Source: Brachynemurus nebulosus (lineage: Eukaryota > Arthropoda > Insecta > Neuroptera > Myrmeleontidae). From it: DNA of 64,000 nucleotides. The notes beneath the pieces were generated by a model, which did no database searches, had not been told where the DNA came from, and saw only the letters and a program-made list of their open reading frames with translations. Shown in pieces: positions 32,378 to 43,797 of the stretch. The position numbers and the translations under genes are program-made. The first letter of the stretch is position 1; the number at the start of each line of letters is the position of its first letter. Location: positions 33,865,437-33,929,436 of the forward strand of contig JAPWDM010000002.1 of assembly GCA_035578155.1 (NCBI GenBank). The letters are read 5' to 3'.

Positions 32378-32990
32378 AACGCACAAAACGCACCAAAAAA
32401 TGCTCCAAATGACACCAAAATGCGCCAAATAACACCAAAGAGACACCAGAATGCTCCAAATGACACTAAAATACACCAAAATGCTCCAAATGCACCAAAA
32501 ATGCTCCAAATGACACTAAAAAGACACCAAAATGCTCCAAATGCACCAGAAATACTCCAAGTCACACCAAAAATGCTCCAAATGCAAAAAATGATACCAA
32601 AAATGCACCAAAATGCACCAAATGCACCAAAAAAGCTCCAAATGACACTAAAAAGACACCAAAATGCTCCAACTGACACCAAAAATGCATCAAAGAGCAC
32701 CAACAAATGTGCCCAATGATACCAAAAAAGCCACTAAAATGCACCAAAAATGCTCCAAATGTAAAAAATGATAACAAAAATGCACCAAAATGCACCAAAT
32801 GTACCAAAAATGCTCCACATGACACCAAAAAGACACCAAAATGCTCCAAATGACACCAAAAATGCATCAAAGAGCACCAGAAAATGTGCCTAATGACACC
32901 AAAAAAGCCACCAAAATGCACCAAGTGCACCAAAAATGCTCCAAATGACACCAAAAATACACCACAATGCTCCAAATGACACTAAACAAA
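32378..32990. repeat. Minisatellite of ACCAAAATGCTCCAAATGAC-type units
   Basis: About 610 bp made of short variants of CCAAAATG, CTCCAAATG and ACACCAAAAA in phases of about 12, 18 and 24 bp, with longer higher-order repeats (compare 32560-32700 with 32740-32890). Because the unit length is a multiple of 3 and lacks stops, several frames on both strands stay open (32374-32975). These frames are not genes. Confidence 0.9.
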
Positions 32991-32997
32991 CAATAAT

Positions 32998-34005
32998 GAC
33001 CAGATCGCAAATATTCTGTTTGATTATACCATTAATCAGTCGGTAAATAATGGGACACACGTGAACAGTGCGGAGAACAGGAGACTTTCAATACAAAGTG
33101 AATCGTCAAAATCTAATAATGATAGTGAAACCGACTATAGCTTTGAAGCAAGAAATGACATTGAAGAAAAGGAAGATAAAGCACCAGTATTTCAAATCAA
33201 CATGAAGATGACACGATCTATCTAAAAGAAACTTGAATACTTTTGATGAAAGTACGATGATGGCTGCAGCAGAAGCAATCAAAAGTAAATTCGATTCTTT
33301 AAAAATTTCACATAATATTCTACAATCTGTAAATGACGAAGACAATCGATCTAACGAACAAAAGCACTTACCATTGCCTGGTAATTACAAAGAAAGAAGT
33401 TTTAGTCCAATAGTGGCTGGTCTCTGGCAAACTGTTCTAGACATATTAATGATCAAAGAGCTTCAGAACGCATGCGCAAAGGACGGAGAACAAAACAAAG
33501 GAACAACCTTCAATATCATAGATAGCCTTCATAATGATCATTTGAAACATGTTGACGAAGAAGAAAATATTTTGATGATCTGAACCATTTAGTAGATGAA
33601 TTAAGAAGTTTAGTGACTCAAACTCAAATTGGAGAAGAAATGGCTAATACTATACGCAATTTAAAGGAAAGGCGTCATATTGCAAATCCCAGTTTTGCAG
33701 ATTATATCGAAAATGAGAAAAAACGAAGCCATTTTAATTATTTAAAGGAAAGTGACATTGGAAAGTGGATTGTCTCAATTATTAGGGAATTCGAAAAATG
33801 CGATGTTATTGAGACAAGGTTACAGTATATATCAAATGATGACGAAGACAGCGATGAAGAAACATCTGCTAGCGACAACGAAGCTATTGCGAGCGAAAGA
33901 GATGCTGATGATGAGAGAATACAGTCGCCGACGATGGTGATGAAAAAATTGCGGGTAAAGGGTTATACTTACGACCCTATAGGAGACTTTAAAATAAACT
34001 CTTAA
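32998..34005 (+). pseudogene. Unrecognised gene-like unit, copy 1 (family D cargo)
   Basis: Function unknown. Coding-like sequence starts near 32998 (QIANILFDYTINQSVNN, then a Ser/Asn/Asp/Glu-rich stretch). It breaks near 33225, continues at 33233-33583 (with SFSPIVAGLWQTVLDILMIK) and, after a frame change, at 33613-34005. The last part has a conserved block VTQTQIGEEMANTIRNLKE ... NPSFADYIENEKKRSHF, then an acidic low-complexity run, then VKGYTYDPIGDF and a stop. A diverged copy at 54810-55515 (-) keeps the same blocks. Amino-acid conservation across two decayed copies shows the unit once encoded a protein. The helical, charged composition suggests a coiled coil, but I do not recognise the family. 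Confidence 0.6.
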
Positions 34006-34794
34006 CATTTTATGAGTTGTGAACTAAAACAATAGTGTAACTTTTCCAACAGTTGTGTACTAAAGTTAATTATTTAATAAAATATTTTAAAATTATGTTA
34101 ATGTTATCATTTCTTACATACCATAGCCCTTAAACTATTTTAGTAATTCGTTAAGAAAAAGATCGTCGAAGTGATTATTCTTACAACGAACTATGTAATG
34201 TGTATTTTTTGAACTATTCAAAATGGTATTACTTAAATGTGTTTAGGAAATTCTTACATTTTGGGTACTGAGATAAATATTGGTAACTAGCATTGCTGTC
34301 TAGTAGTGGACATATTGGTTAAAACACACACAATGTGTTTAAGAAATTCTAACATGAAAATGACGACTGGAGAGGAGTTTTATTACATGAGCCAGATGAT
34401 ACAGATATAATTAAAACGGTATATAACCACACAGTGATTGAAAATTTATCAAGCTTAGGTGTCTGAGATTCGAACCCAGGTACCTCGAATTATATATCTG
34501 TATTGTTCAAATGATGTAATAAAACCCCTCTCCATTCGTCATTTTCATACATACGTTCAATATTTATAATAAAATATTACATGTATATTTAGCGTGCCGC
34601 TTTCATTCATTTTTCAAAATTACCCAATAATTGAATGGTTTTAGTGTCTACACGAGGCTTTGAGTCGCTCTTTAAAAACGACAAGAGTTATTTACTTTTC
34701 ACTCTGTATACGTATTTATTCTTAAAGTATCAGCTCACATAAGAGAATGCGTGGTTTTTTTGCATTAACACATTATTTTTAATTCTCTGTCTAG

Positions 34795-34870
<76 letters not shown>

Positions 34871-35080
34871 TTAATAATATGTTTTAGTGTAGAATGCTCC
34901 AAAACCAAAGTTCCCAAATATTTGGTTTAAAACATGCTGCATTATTGTACTATACCAAAAAACGAAAAAATATATTGTAATTTCTTTAAGTTTTTTACAA
35001 AATTAAACTACAAATTGTTTAAAAGCAGAAATGTGTAATGCATACAACAGAGTTAAAAATTTCATAGTCCAAATTACAAT
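34006..35080. repeat. Family D non-coding flank, copy 1
   Basis: It matches 53215-54810 in inverted orientation: the 3' UTR-like part, the small TIR element at 34354-34548, TTCATTCATTTTTCAAAATT (34600) and the CGAGGCTTTGAGTCGCTCTT stretch (34652), ending near CATAGTCCAAATTACAATTT (35065). It includes an (AT)n at 34797-34867, as the other copy does at 53136-53209. Confidence 0.7.
34354..34548 (-). mobile_element. Small TIR element with a tRNA-like B box, copy 1
   Basis: The ends are inverted repeats (ATGAAAATGACGACTGGAGA / ATGAAAATGACGAATGGAGA) of about 35 bp that extend through TTTTATTACAT. On the minus strand the interior contains GGGTTCGAATCTC, a B-box match, so it may be a SINE or tRNA relic captured between TIRs. 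The second copy is at 54211-54398. Confidence 0.6.
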
Positions 35081-35903
35081 TTTCATTATATGGGTATATA
35101 TGGGTATTGTTTAAATTGTTTAATACAATCGATTTTCGATTTTTTATTAAACAATGTTTTTGAACTGTATGAATGCTTTTAGTTAGGAGTAGAAAGGTTA
35201 AAACAACAATAATTGTTTTAATCCTAAAAAGTGTTTCTTAACATAACTATCTAGAAAACCAGAATTTTCATTTTCATATCAATTTTGAATGCTCAGTTTA
35301 TAATAAATATGCTAGTTTTATTACACCGAAAGAAATCGTTTTAATTGTAAGCTAGTACATTGGCCAGATGGCCAAACATTTTACGTTAAATGAATCGGTT
35401 CTTATTCGAAACAAATTTTAGTATCAACAATACTATTCTTGAAAATAAATTTTCTAATATTGATAGAATTTCCTATTTTTTACAATCAAATTTTCATTTG
35501 GTATAAATTCCGTGTATAAAAATTTAAGCAAGTAGGTGCAATCTTGCAACATATGAGATGTACTTCACATATGCGAAATGATAACTTGGAATCTGTCTCA
35601 TTAGCATTTCTGCTATTTATGATTATAATTTTTGTGTCGTTAAAATACAGTGGCCATCCAATGGTACGTACTCCGATTTTACGTAGTGACGTCAGCGACT
35701 TAGTGGGGTTCTCCTCTCACAGATATGTTGCTGTTTGTATGTGTTGGTGAAAATTTATGTACCAAGCCAGAGTCAGCGCCGTAGGTAATATTGTCTGAGG
35801 GTCTCGTAGCCTTTAAAAATTTTAAAATTTTACTGCAGATATATATGCACATATTCTGTATACGTAATATGCAAAATGCAAATGGAAAATGAGTAACGTA
35901 AAA
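35081..35903. other. unassigned AT-rich sequence
   Basis: No supported gene. The frame 35544-35750 lacks a recognised domain. Confidence 0.35.
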
Positions 35904-36640
35904 TTCTAGAATATTCTAATCGTCAACTAGCAGAGATATCAAAAAACAGACTTCACCGTTAAATTGGTCATTAAAAATGAGATTAAACAGTGTAGTTTGA
36001 CAAAAATTCTAGAATGTTCTATTTGTCAACTAGCAAAGATATTGAAAAATCAATTTTACCATTTAATTGTCCATTAAAAAAGAGGTCAAATTACACATTT
36101 TGACAAATGTTCTAGAATATTCTATTCGTCAACTAGCAAAGATATTCAAAAACAGACGTCGCCATTGAATTGGCTATCAAAAAAGAGACCGAATAACACA
36201 TTTTGAGAAATGTTCTAGAATATTCTATTTGTCAACTAACAAAGATATTGGAAAATTACTGCACCACTTAATTGTCCAACCGAAATTAAACTAATGTAAA
36301 CCAAATGTCCGATTTTGACAAACTTTTTTTTGCTATCTGACGAATAGAATATTCTAGAACATTTATCAAAATATGCTATTCTGTCTTTTATTCGATGACC
36401 AATTAAATGGTGCAATCGATTTTTCGATATCTTTGTTAGTTGACGAATAGAACATTCTAGAATTTTTGTCAAAATGCGCTGCTTAATCTAATTTTTAATG
36501 TCCAATTCCAGTGAAGTTTGTTTTTTGATATCTTTGCTAGTTCACGAGTAGAATATTCCAGAATCTTTGCAGCTTCCCTTATTTGGCGTCTTTTACGCTG
36601 ATGAATGCGATAGTGAAGTTGATTTTTCGACAGTTTTCTA
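35904..36640. repeat. 103-bp satellite, four direct then three inverted units
   Basis: The marker TTCTAGAATATTCTA...CGTCAACTAGCAAAGATAT recurs at 35904, 36007, 36110 and 36213, a constant 103-bp spacing. After about 36300 the same unit appears reverse-complemented (TCTAGAA at 36353 and 36456, and a variant near 36557). The whole array is therefore a large inverted repeat. Reverse frames at 36236-36651 arise from the repeat. Confidence 0.9.
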
Positions 36641-37428
36641 AAAGTCGTCACTCATATTCATTAGTATAACATTCGATTTCCTTTGTCTACACAACCGAAT
36701 TTTAGGTGTAAATTGTCTCTTAAGATAATTTTGTTTTAAATAAATTCAGATCAATAATATTTACCAACCCCCGAAACAAAAGTTTACCGGCGCCCCTGAT
36801 CTTCCGAATTTACGTACTTCCCCTTAAATTTGCACCGACCACTACGTAAAATTGGATTTGTGGTGTACACATAAAAATACACATAAATTACATGTAGGTA
36901 GTTAAGAAATTTTTTTTATTTTTTTAGATATTAAATATAAATTAGAGTTTTGAAATTATTATGAAAAAATTTGACTTTTTTTTCATTTTGGAAAATATTA
37001 AGATATCATCGATTTCTTTTGCAATTAATACTCGGGGTACGGATATATATCAAAGATTGCTCATAAGTATTATCAATTTATACATAGTTCAAAAATTGAT
37101 TTAGGGATGGGACGTGAATAAAAAAAAATCGAATTTTTATTTTATAATTTTTATTAAATATATGTAAAAATAGATAAAATGCTGAAATTTTTAAAATACA
37201 TAGTACAATTAAATAATACATTTTAAAGAGAATAAATTACAAAATTCGCCATTCAGCATCCCCAACGATTTCGTGAAAATCCATAAATTCCAGTTAATAT
37301 TGATTTTCACGAAGGTTTCGTACAAAATTGTAATTGAAAAGTTATGCTATGGTCTTTTATAGCAGAAAAATAACCTGATGACGTCAGTTATCACACTTTA
37401 TGTAGCCATGCAGGTTAAAACCTGTTGC
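36641..37428. other. unassigned AT-rich sequence
   Basis: No gene, repeat or motif recognised. Confidence 0.35.
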
Positions 37429-37671
37429 TTCATTTTTGCATATTATACACAAATCTTCGCTATTAATATCAGCGTACCGTCTAATGACGTCAGCTGACAA
37501 TATATACGAGTTTAAATCTGTTTTTAGATAAAAATATACAATCATATAATAAAATTCATTTTTGCATATTAGACAGAAATCTTCGCTATTAATCTTCGCT
37601 ATACCTTCTAATGACGTCAGCTGACAATTCATACGAGTTTAAACCTGTTTTCAGATAAAAAATATGATAAA
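37429..37671. repeat. ~126-bp tandem duplication (2 units)
   Basis: TTCATTTTTGCATATTA...ATCTTCGCTATTAAT...TAATGACGTCAGCTGACAAT...ACGAGTTTAAA occurs at 37429 and again at 37555. The reverse strand stays open across both (37384-37632) and shows a repeated SEDxCxICKNE motif, which hints at a zinc-binding ancestor, but no family is identifiable. Part of the unit recurs at 55738-55775. Confidence 0.7.
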
Positions 37672-37721
37672 ATTAGGTTAGGTTAGGTTAGGTTAGGTTA
37701 GGGTAAGTTAGGTTAGGTTAT
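37672..37721 (+). repeat. Interstitial (TTAGG)n telomere-type tract
   Basis: Six uninterrupted TTAGG units followed by GTAAG and two more TTAGG. TTAGG is the canonical insect telomere repeat. It runs straight into the degenerate family E minisatellite. Confidence 0.9.
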
Positions 37722-37960
37722 ACCAATTTTCTTTAGGTTCGGTTAGGTTGGACAAAATTTCTTTAGGTTCGGTTAGGTTAGATCAAGTTCCGTTGGGTTC
37801 AGTTAGGTTAGAAAAAATTTTCGTTTACATTACTCCACCCACCGCCGGAGGTTTCTAGAACCGACCCGGTAGTCTACCCCCTCCCGCGGTCGCTCAAAAA
37901 ATCTGGAGGAAGGGAGGAGGATCCCGTAGCCCTGTATTTCTACTACCCAGGTGGTCGTTA
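37722..37960 (+). repeat. Family E: telomere-like 30-bp minisatellite plus GC-rich tail, copy 1
   Basis: Units of AGGTTCGGTTAGGTTAGA(C)AAAATTTCTTT type lead into a GC-rich tail with ACTCCACCCACCGCCGGAGG and TTTCTAGAA. Other copies are at 51300-51540 (inverted) and 56039-56350. Confidence 0.85.
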
Positions 37961-38249
37961 ATGTAATGCATATTTGGTGGTAAATAAATATTAACAACAG
38001 TGATGGTTAGAGGAGATTTAATATGGACTTGACAAGTGACTAGCTGGAATGGTCTATTCTATGTATATAAGTTCAACGCCGCCTGAAGCTATTTCTGCTT
38101 CAGTATAGTTACATCTGAATTAACAATAATTTTTAAATAGTGCTCGTTGGTTTGGTTCTAAGTGCGTTTCGTGCATGCAGAACATGATGGGTTGAAATTT
38201 GCTTATTAATAATTGTATTTCTTGAATAATACCTAACCCCTGACGTTCC
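37961..38249. other. unassigned sequence
   Basis: Nothing recognised. Confidence 0.35.
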
Positions 38250-39367
38250 ACTGGATGGCTAACATTAATTCATTTACCGATTCGTCCGTCTATTTTCCGA
38301 CTTAATGAGGTAAATTTTCTTTTTATACGCGATCCTTCTGCAATGTGATATAGTGAGTGTAGATATTCAGGAAGATGTTCTGGGTTTATGTCTTCTTTGA
38401 CTAGTATTTCTTTTAGTTTTGCTGTCTGCTGTGGAAATGAGATTCTGAAGTTGCTCGAAGTTGATGACATATTTTGTTGAATTATGTTCAAAGTAATGTT
38501 TCAGTAGTTTTAGAGAATCTTTGATGTTTATTGTTCTTTCAGTTTTTTGCTTTTTGGTTTTGTTTTTTATAGATTGTGGTGCTTTTTCAATAAAAATATA
38601 CGGTTGAGAAGAAAGATCTGGCAGGTCAACAGTTTCTATATTTATTATTTCTAAATTGTCTGAGTTGGAGTCGTTTTGGGTGCTGTGTGAGAGAACTTTC
38701 TTTTTGGAGAGTTGAATTATAGTTTTGTTATTTTTCGTTGTAGATCTTCATCTTTAGTGTTCTTTGGATCGGGAGGACTGATTTCTTAAAGAGACGTAGC
38801 TTCGGCTTGTGTATCTGGTTGCATGATTACTGTGTCTGTTGACGGGAGGTTGGACTGAGGCTGGTTATGGTTTTGAATAGTTGTTTATAGGCTAGCTGTT
38901 TGCAAATGTGGTTGTAGGTTAGACTTTGAATTAGTGGTTCTGTGTAAGCTTTCATTTTTTTGCAAACATTTTTATTATACCTAAATTTCTTACAGATTAG
39001 GCATCTAGTTTCATTGATTGCGACATTGATTTTGTATTTTTTGTTTTCGGATGGAGTATCTAAAGCTTCAGGAATAGTGTAATAATTTTCATGTATGTAT
39101 ATACAGCGTCGAAAGTTTTGGATGTGAGTAAAACTTTTTTCTGAGAATCCTGCTGATTGAAAATACAATTCTGATAGAGGTGTGACACCGTATTGTTTCA
39201 GTTCTTGAATAATTATGTCGTTGGGAAATATTGGGAATGCCGAGATCATCAGTTTGTGTGACGGAGTGACGAAACTTCTTATAGGTATGTCTATTCCATT
39301 GACTTTTATTGTTTTCTGGGCTGATAGAAGAGCGTTTACGTCATCTTTTGTTTTTAAGTAGATACAT
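38250..39367 (-). pseudogene. Retroelement gag-like ORF1, decayed
   Basis: Coding-like sequence runs on the minus strand from about 39367 (ICIYLKTKDDVNALLSAQKT ... PIRSFVTPSHK) into the open frame 39249-38827. That frame has NDIIIQELKQYGVTPLSEL, FRRCIYI and a Cys motif CLICKKFRYNKNVC. After several stops, a C-terminal block (38491-38270) has PEYLHSLYHIAEGSRIKRKF. Strand-order blocks (I..EL...G..P...FRR..Y, then C..C) resemble the insect non-LTR ORF1/gag-like RNA-binding proteins. Multiple stops at 38500-38820 kill the frame, and no RT is adjacent. Confidence 0.65.
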
Positions 39368-40069
39368 ATTCTACTTTAGGTGTTTTATAAGAAAATTAAT
39401 AATTTGAATTATTTTTGACTCATCAGTGGTGAGTAAAAACACTCTGTTCATTACTGTTTACAACTCACTTAAGCTTCTTATTTAGTTTACATAAATAAAC
39501 ACTTTTAAGACTGTAGAGTTTAAATTTAAATAAATTATTTAATAACAACAATAGCACAATGTTACTTGTTTCAGGTCTTAAAGTCGAATCCCATAAAAAG
39601 GTTATTCTTCATAAGTAATGTTCTACGATCTTTAGTAATTATTTGATTGTTGTAATAAAAATATTTTTCAATGCACATCTGAAATTTGAAATAAATTTTC
39701 ATAAAGGCTTTTGACGCTAATTATTATTCATCCACATTCATGCTATTACATGAGGTTCATTGAAACAACTAATTTTACAGAACACTATTTACGCAGGTAC
39801 AACATGCACTTGACGGCTTCTTTTTAATATGAAATAAAAATTTTCCGATATTTCCAATATGTAGTAAATATCTATATTTATGATCTATTTAAAACACGGT
39901 TATAAAATTTCTTTTTCTTTGTGTAATTACATTTTAATTACATCAATTACATACGTTTTCTCCCCTGGATATAAATAAATATCATTAAAATTACAGGATC
40001 TATTAAAAATTATATATGATGTAAACTGTTAGTTTCAACTTAAAAACTGACGATACTCGCATAGAAACT
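39368..40069. other. unassigned AT-rich sequence
   Basis: Nothing recognised. Confidence 0.35.
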
Positions 40070-40870
40070 TTTACCCCTTTCCTTTCATCTTCGGTATTGA
40101 ATGTCTACAAGAGAAATGTAATTGAAAGTCTACAAGCGATTCGTCATTTTGGTGGTTTCAAAACTGATGATGAGTGTTCGATTGATCGGGGCTTTAAAAA
40201 AAGGCTTTAAGTTTTTAAGGGCGGAATCTCAGTAAGTTTCAATTTTGTGCCGATAGCAGTTAGCAGGAAAAAAGCCAACACAATTCGTACGGGGGCATTC
40301 CTACTTATCCGCCAATTGCCTTTGTGTTTTATTTTTAAATATTAAAAAAGGAACTTAAAGAGTAAACTGAAAGGCCTTTATGAAGATATTTTTCTTTCCA
40401 AAAAAATCCAAAATTTCTATTTTATAAATAATAAAAATCCAAAATTCCTACTCTATAAATAAACAGTGACTTTAATAACATTTTTAAATTACTTAATATT
40501 TGTGTATTGCATTTGTTATGAAAGTAAATTCATTTTTTTTTTAAATTCATTTTTTTTTTAAATTTTTTAATCCGCCTACTTGTATTAGAATAAAAGTAAT
40601 GCATTTAAAACACATTTGACAATACCATTGAATTCCGATGTAAAAATGGGAGAGGGGGGGGGAAAGTAATGTGGAATCCTTAGAAGGCACTAACTGGATA
40701 CTAACTCAATACGCGTACAAAATTTCAGCCTCTAGATTTCCTTAGAGAGTCTCTAGACGTGTTAGGAAAAAAGCAAAAAAATCAAGAAAATTACGGCGTA
40801 AAAATCGTGGGGGTAAGGGTTAAAAGTTGAAACCTCCAAAAAGCAGTGGCTTTGGAGGTTTCAACTTTTG

Positions 40871-40872
<2 letters not shown>
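40070..40872 (+). repeat. Family A copy (core, spacer, arm part)
   Basis: The core lacks its first bases and starts CTTTCATCTTCGGTATTGAA. The spacer follows, then an arm part beginning GATGTAAAAATGGGAGAG and ending in a short hairpin GGTTTCAACTTTTG next to (AT)n. After the inserted element (40950-43605) the (AT)n and the family A terminal segment (43677-43797) resume. Confidence 0.8.
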
Positions 40873-40949
<77 letters not shown>

Positions 40950-40952
<3 letters not shown>

Positions 40953-43605
40953 TGAGAGAAAAATGACAACTTAAAAATAAATACGGTCATTATTATTTCA
41001 ATAATGTCCAACTTAACAAAAAAATGATATCGGAAATCCTTATTTTAATATTTTCTACTTTGAATTAATGTTGTTTTCATATACTTTGTGCACACGATAT
41101 GAAATTAATATTGTTTTTACGTTGAACAACATTATTTCAAGCTTTTTACAATATTAACTCGGAAAGTAAGTTTCCAGCATATTAAATCAATAAAAAACGT
41201 TATTAAATCAATAAGAAAGATTGTTAAATCAATATGGCGTCATTTTAATCTGAAATGGAAACAACTTAAACACATGCATTCGCTATACATAACAATACTC
41301 ATACCCAAACAAACTGAATTTCACAGTTGGTAAGTTGTGTTCAGATACAGTTATAAATTTTTTGTGTGAAAAAATGTCGGGAATTAATAGTGATTTATAA
41401 TTAAAGTTAATCGATGGTGTGATAGTGTGGTGAAATAGTTAATTTGTGGTGAAATAGTTGATTTTATTTCAAATCAGTTAAATGAAAAGGACGAAGACGC
41501 CGAAAAATTAACCAAGTGGTTACAGCAGTCTGGCTTGGAAAACATTTTGCCATATTTACAAAGTAAGTTTTCTTACTTCAATGTTCTTATATGTGCCAAA
41601 TATTATTTTTTATTTGATTTAAAATAAATCGTTAGAGAACTTCTGCTAATGCTAGAAACTAGAAATTAAGTTTGAGCATCCATTGGGACAGATTGATAGC
41701 AATAATAACTAATTTTTTATATTTTATACAGTTTGAATCTGTTGATTGTTTTGCGAATGTTTGTTCCATAAGAGATGTGAGATCGTTGATGTGTTGGGAA
41801 TATTGATGTTTATCTTTCTTTTCTGTGCTTTTTCAGGAATACTACTTTATCCCACGGGAAGGTAAAAAAACACCTGTGGTAGGCTGTATCAAAAATATGT
41901 GAACAGTAAAGTCAAGAAGAGGAAAACGAAGACGCTATCTCCAGTCGACTCAGTAGCAGAATCCACAGCGCAGTCAGCAGCAGATTCAGTTGAAGAAAAC
42001 TCGGAAATAGATAGCTCTATTGCTTTAGCTCTTAAAGTGTCATTAGGCAGAGATACAGCGAATTGGAATGAAGTGTGTGACAAATGGCAAAAAACCTTTG
42101 TTATACGGCGAAAGGAATTGTCAACTTTAAGCAACATTGACTTTTTAAAGGCCTGGCCTATTTATGCCGATTCCAGAAGCTCAGATTTGGTAACTAAAAT
42201 TCTATGTGAATTAAAATAAATTTTAATCAAAAAACGATTTATTTCAGATGAAAAAAGACTTCAACCTCCTATATCCCAACAAAGAACATATGTTGTATTC
42301 GAAATGGGACAAATTTAAGAAATAAATTCAAAGATTTTATGAAACAGAACCGCGGAATGATTATTGCAAGGAGCTTTGTGCAATAGCTAAGTCCACCGCA
42401 AATAAAGGTAATAATGTAATTTAAGTAGAATTAAAAATGAATAACATTTGTTATTGTTTAGATTCCCAAGACAATATTTTTGCAACACTTCTCAACGGAG
42501 TACTGCCTTGTTCAGCGAGATTTAAGGACAATTCTGGAAAATGCAGCAGAAAGGCCACTATTTCAGATGCAAAAGAAAGTTTTGCCGTTCGACTTTTGTG
42601 CATCAATCATTACGAGAAACAAATTGATGAGCTTGTCGCAAAATACTTTTCTTCTGCACTTACTATACAACCGTTTCTGCTAGTAGAAGGCCATTTTGAC
42701 GCAGAGGTAAAAGGATTTTATATATACTTTGACAAAAATTTGTATAAATTCCAATCATTTCTTGAAAGCTTAGACACTTGCTTTAAAATTCACACTTCCA
42801 TTACATTTATACCCTTTACCGAATGCAAAAACATTTGTGCGACTCAAATATGTATGAAAATTGTAAAACTTTACTTAACATTAAAGTTTTAAAAAGTAAA
42901 TTATTCTTTCTTTCACTAAATTCCATTTTCATATTCTATGCAGTGGTAAGTGGAGGTAAGTATTAGTATTAGATTTTTCAAACATCGAAAAATCTTATTT
43001 GTAATAAATATTACACATTCTAGTTTAAAATATTGAAGTATTAATTTTATCAAGCAATTTATCGATTACAAAATTATTTAAATTTTCGTTTACCAAAGTA
43101 CAACTTAATTTTCAGGATTTTTCTATGTTCTGTCAATTATAATCTCATGATTATAAGATCCAAATTCCAGAATATTTCAATACTTTTTCAATAATATTCA
43201 ATTTTGAATCTATAAAAATTCAATATTAATTCAATAATGAAAAATATTAATTCTAAAGTGTTTCAAAATTGAATCAATAATGTTAATTATTAATTCCATA
43301 CCGTTTCCATATTATTTCAATAATATTAGATATTGATTCCAAAAGGTTTCCATATCATTTCAATACTGTTCCAACTTTGTCTTAAAAAAATCCTACATTG
43401 ATATAATAACTAAATACATAATTTCAAAATTGTTTCAATTTTAAATTAATGACGTTCAACACTGATTTCAATTAATATTATTCAACTTGAAAACAAAGTT
43501 GTTCTACATTGGAACAATAAATTTCAACGTTACTAGACTATTGTTAATGTTTTACATTGAATCAATATGGTTTTTATTGAAATTAAGTTGTTTTTTCTCT
43601 GGGTG
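40950..43605 (+). mobile_element. 2.66-kb TIR element with CACTG end, carrying a gene-like unit
   Basis: The left end CACTGAGAGAAAAATGACAA and the right end, read on the other strand (CACCCAGAGAAAAAACAACTT without the spacer bases), form a TIR of about 22 bp. The sub-terminal zones (41030-41260 and 43140-43590) are full of short A/T repeats such as ATATTGATTCAA. The start CACTG recalls the CACTA/EnSpm-CMC superfamily, but no transposase is visible. It is embedded in (TA)n on both sides, so the target duplication cannot be read. The interior holds a four-exon gene-like unit (41480-42892). Confidence 0.65.
41480..42892 (+). pseudogene. Four-exon unrecognised gene with SAM-like start, inside TIR element
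   Basis: The exon structure is readable. Exon 1 ends 41572 at GTAAGT and encodes EKLTKWLQQSGLENILPYLQ, like a SAM-type helical module. Exon 2 runs from about 41837 to 42189. Exon 3 is 42248-42410. Exon 4 is 42462-42892. Each junction has GT...AG and matching phase. Exon 2 contains WNEVCDKWQKTFVIRRKEL and FLKAWPIY, exon 3 NLLYPNKEHMLYSKWDKF, and exon 4 DAKESFAVRLL and FYIYFDKNLYKFQSFLESLD. I believe this resembles a widespread uncharacterised insect family, but I cannot name it. In-frame TAA codons (41863-41865 and one in exon 3 after KFKK) make this copy a pseudogene. The start codon is uncertain. The reverse frame 41889-42137 is a shadow. Confidence 0.6.
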
Positions 43606-43676
<71 letters not shown>

Positions 43677-43678
<2 letters not shown>

Positions 43679-43797
43679 CATCTTTTTCCTTCAGAATCGT
43701 GTTCTACGGGTCCGAAAACGGATAGCGTCCCTGCTCTCGCCTCTCGCCGTATAGGCTGTATAAGTCTAATTTTTTCAAGGAAAAATTCGACTAAAAA
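43677..43797 (-). repeat. Family A terminal segment, right of the CACTG element
   Basis: It follows (AT)n 43610-43676 with CGTGTTCTACGGGTCCGAAA, then CTCGCCTCTCGCCGTATAGG and CTGTATAAGTCTAATTTTTT, ending GAAAAATTCGACT. This mirrors 17417-17520 and defines the outer edge of family A. Confidence 0.8.

Noticed and set aside
32374..32975. Overlapping long ORFs on both strands
   Set aside because: A minisatellite that stays open in several frames. Repetitive composition only.
35904..36640. CRISPR-like array of regularly spaced repeats
   Set aside because: The genome is eukaryotic. The 103-bp units are continuous satellite, without unique spacers, and invert midway.
37384..37632. Zinc-finger gene on the minus strand
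   Set aside because: The repeated SEDxCxICKNE motif follows from a 126-bp DNA duplication. No His pair or known finger spacing.
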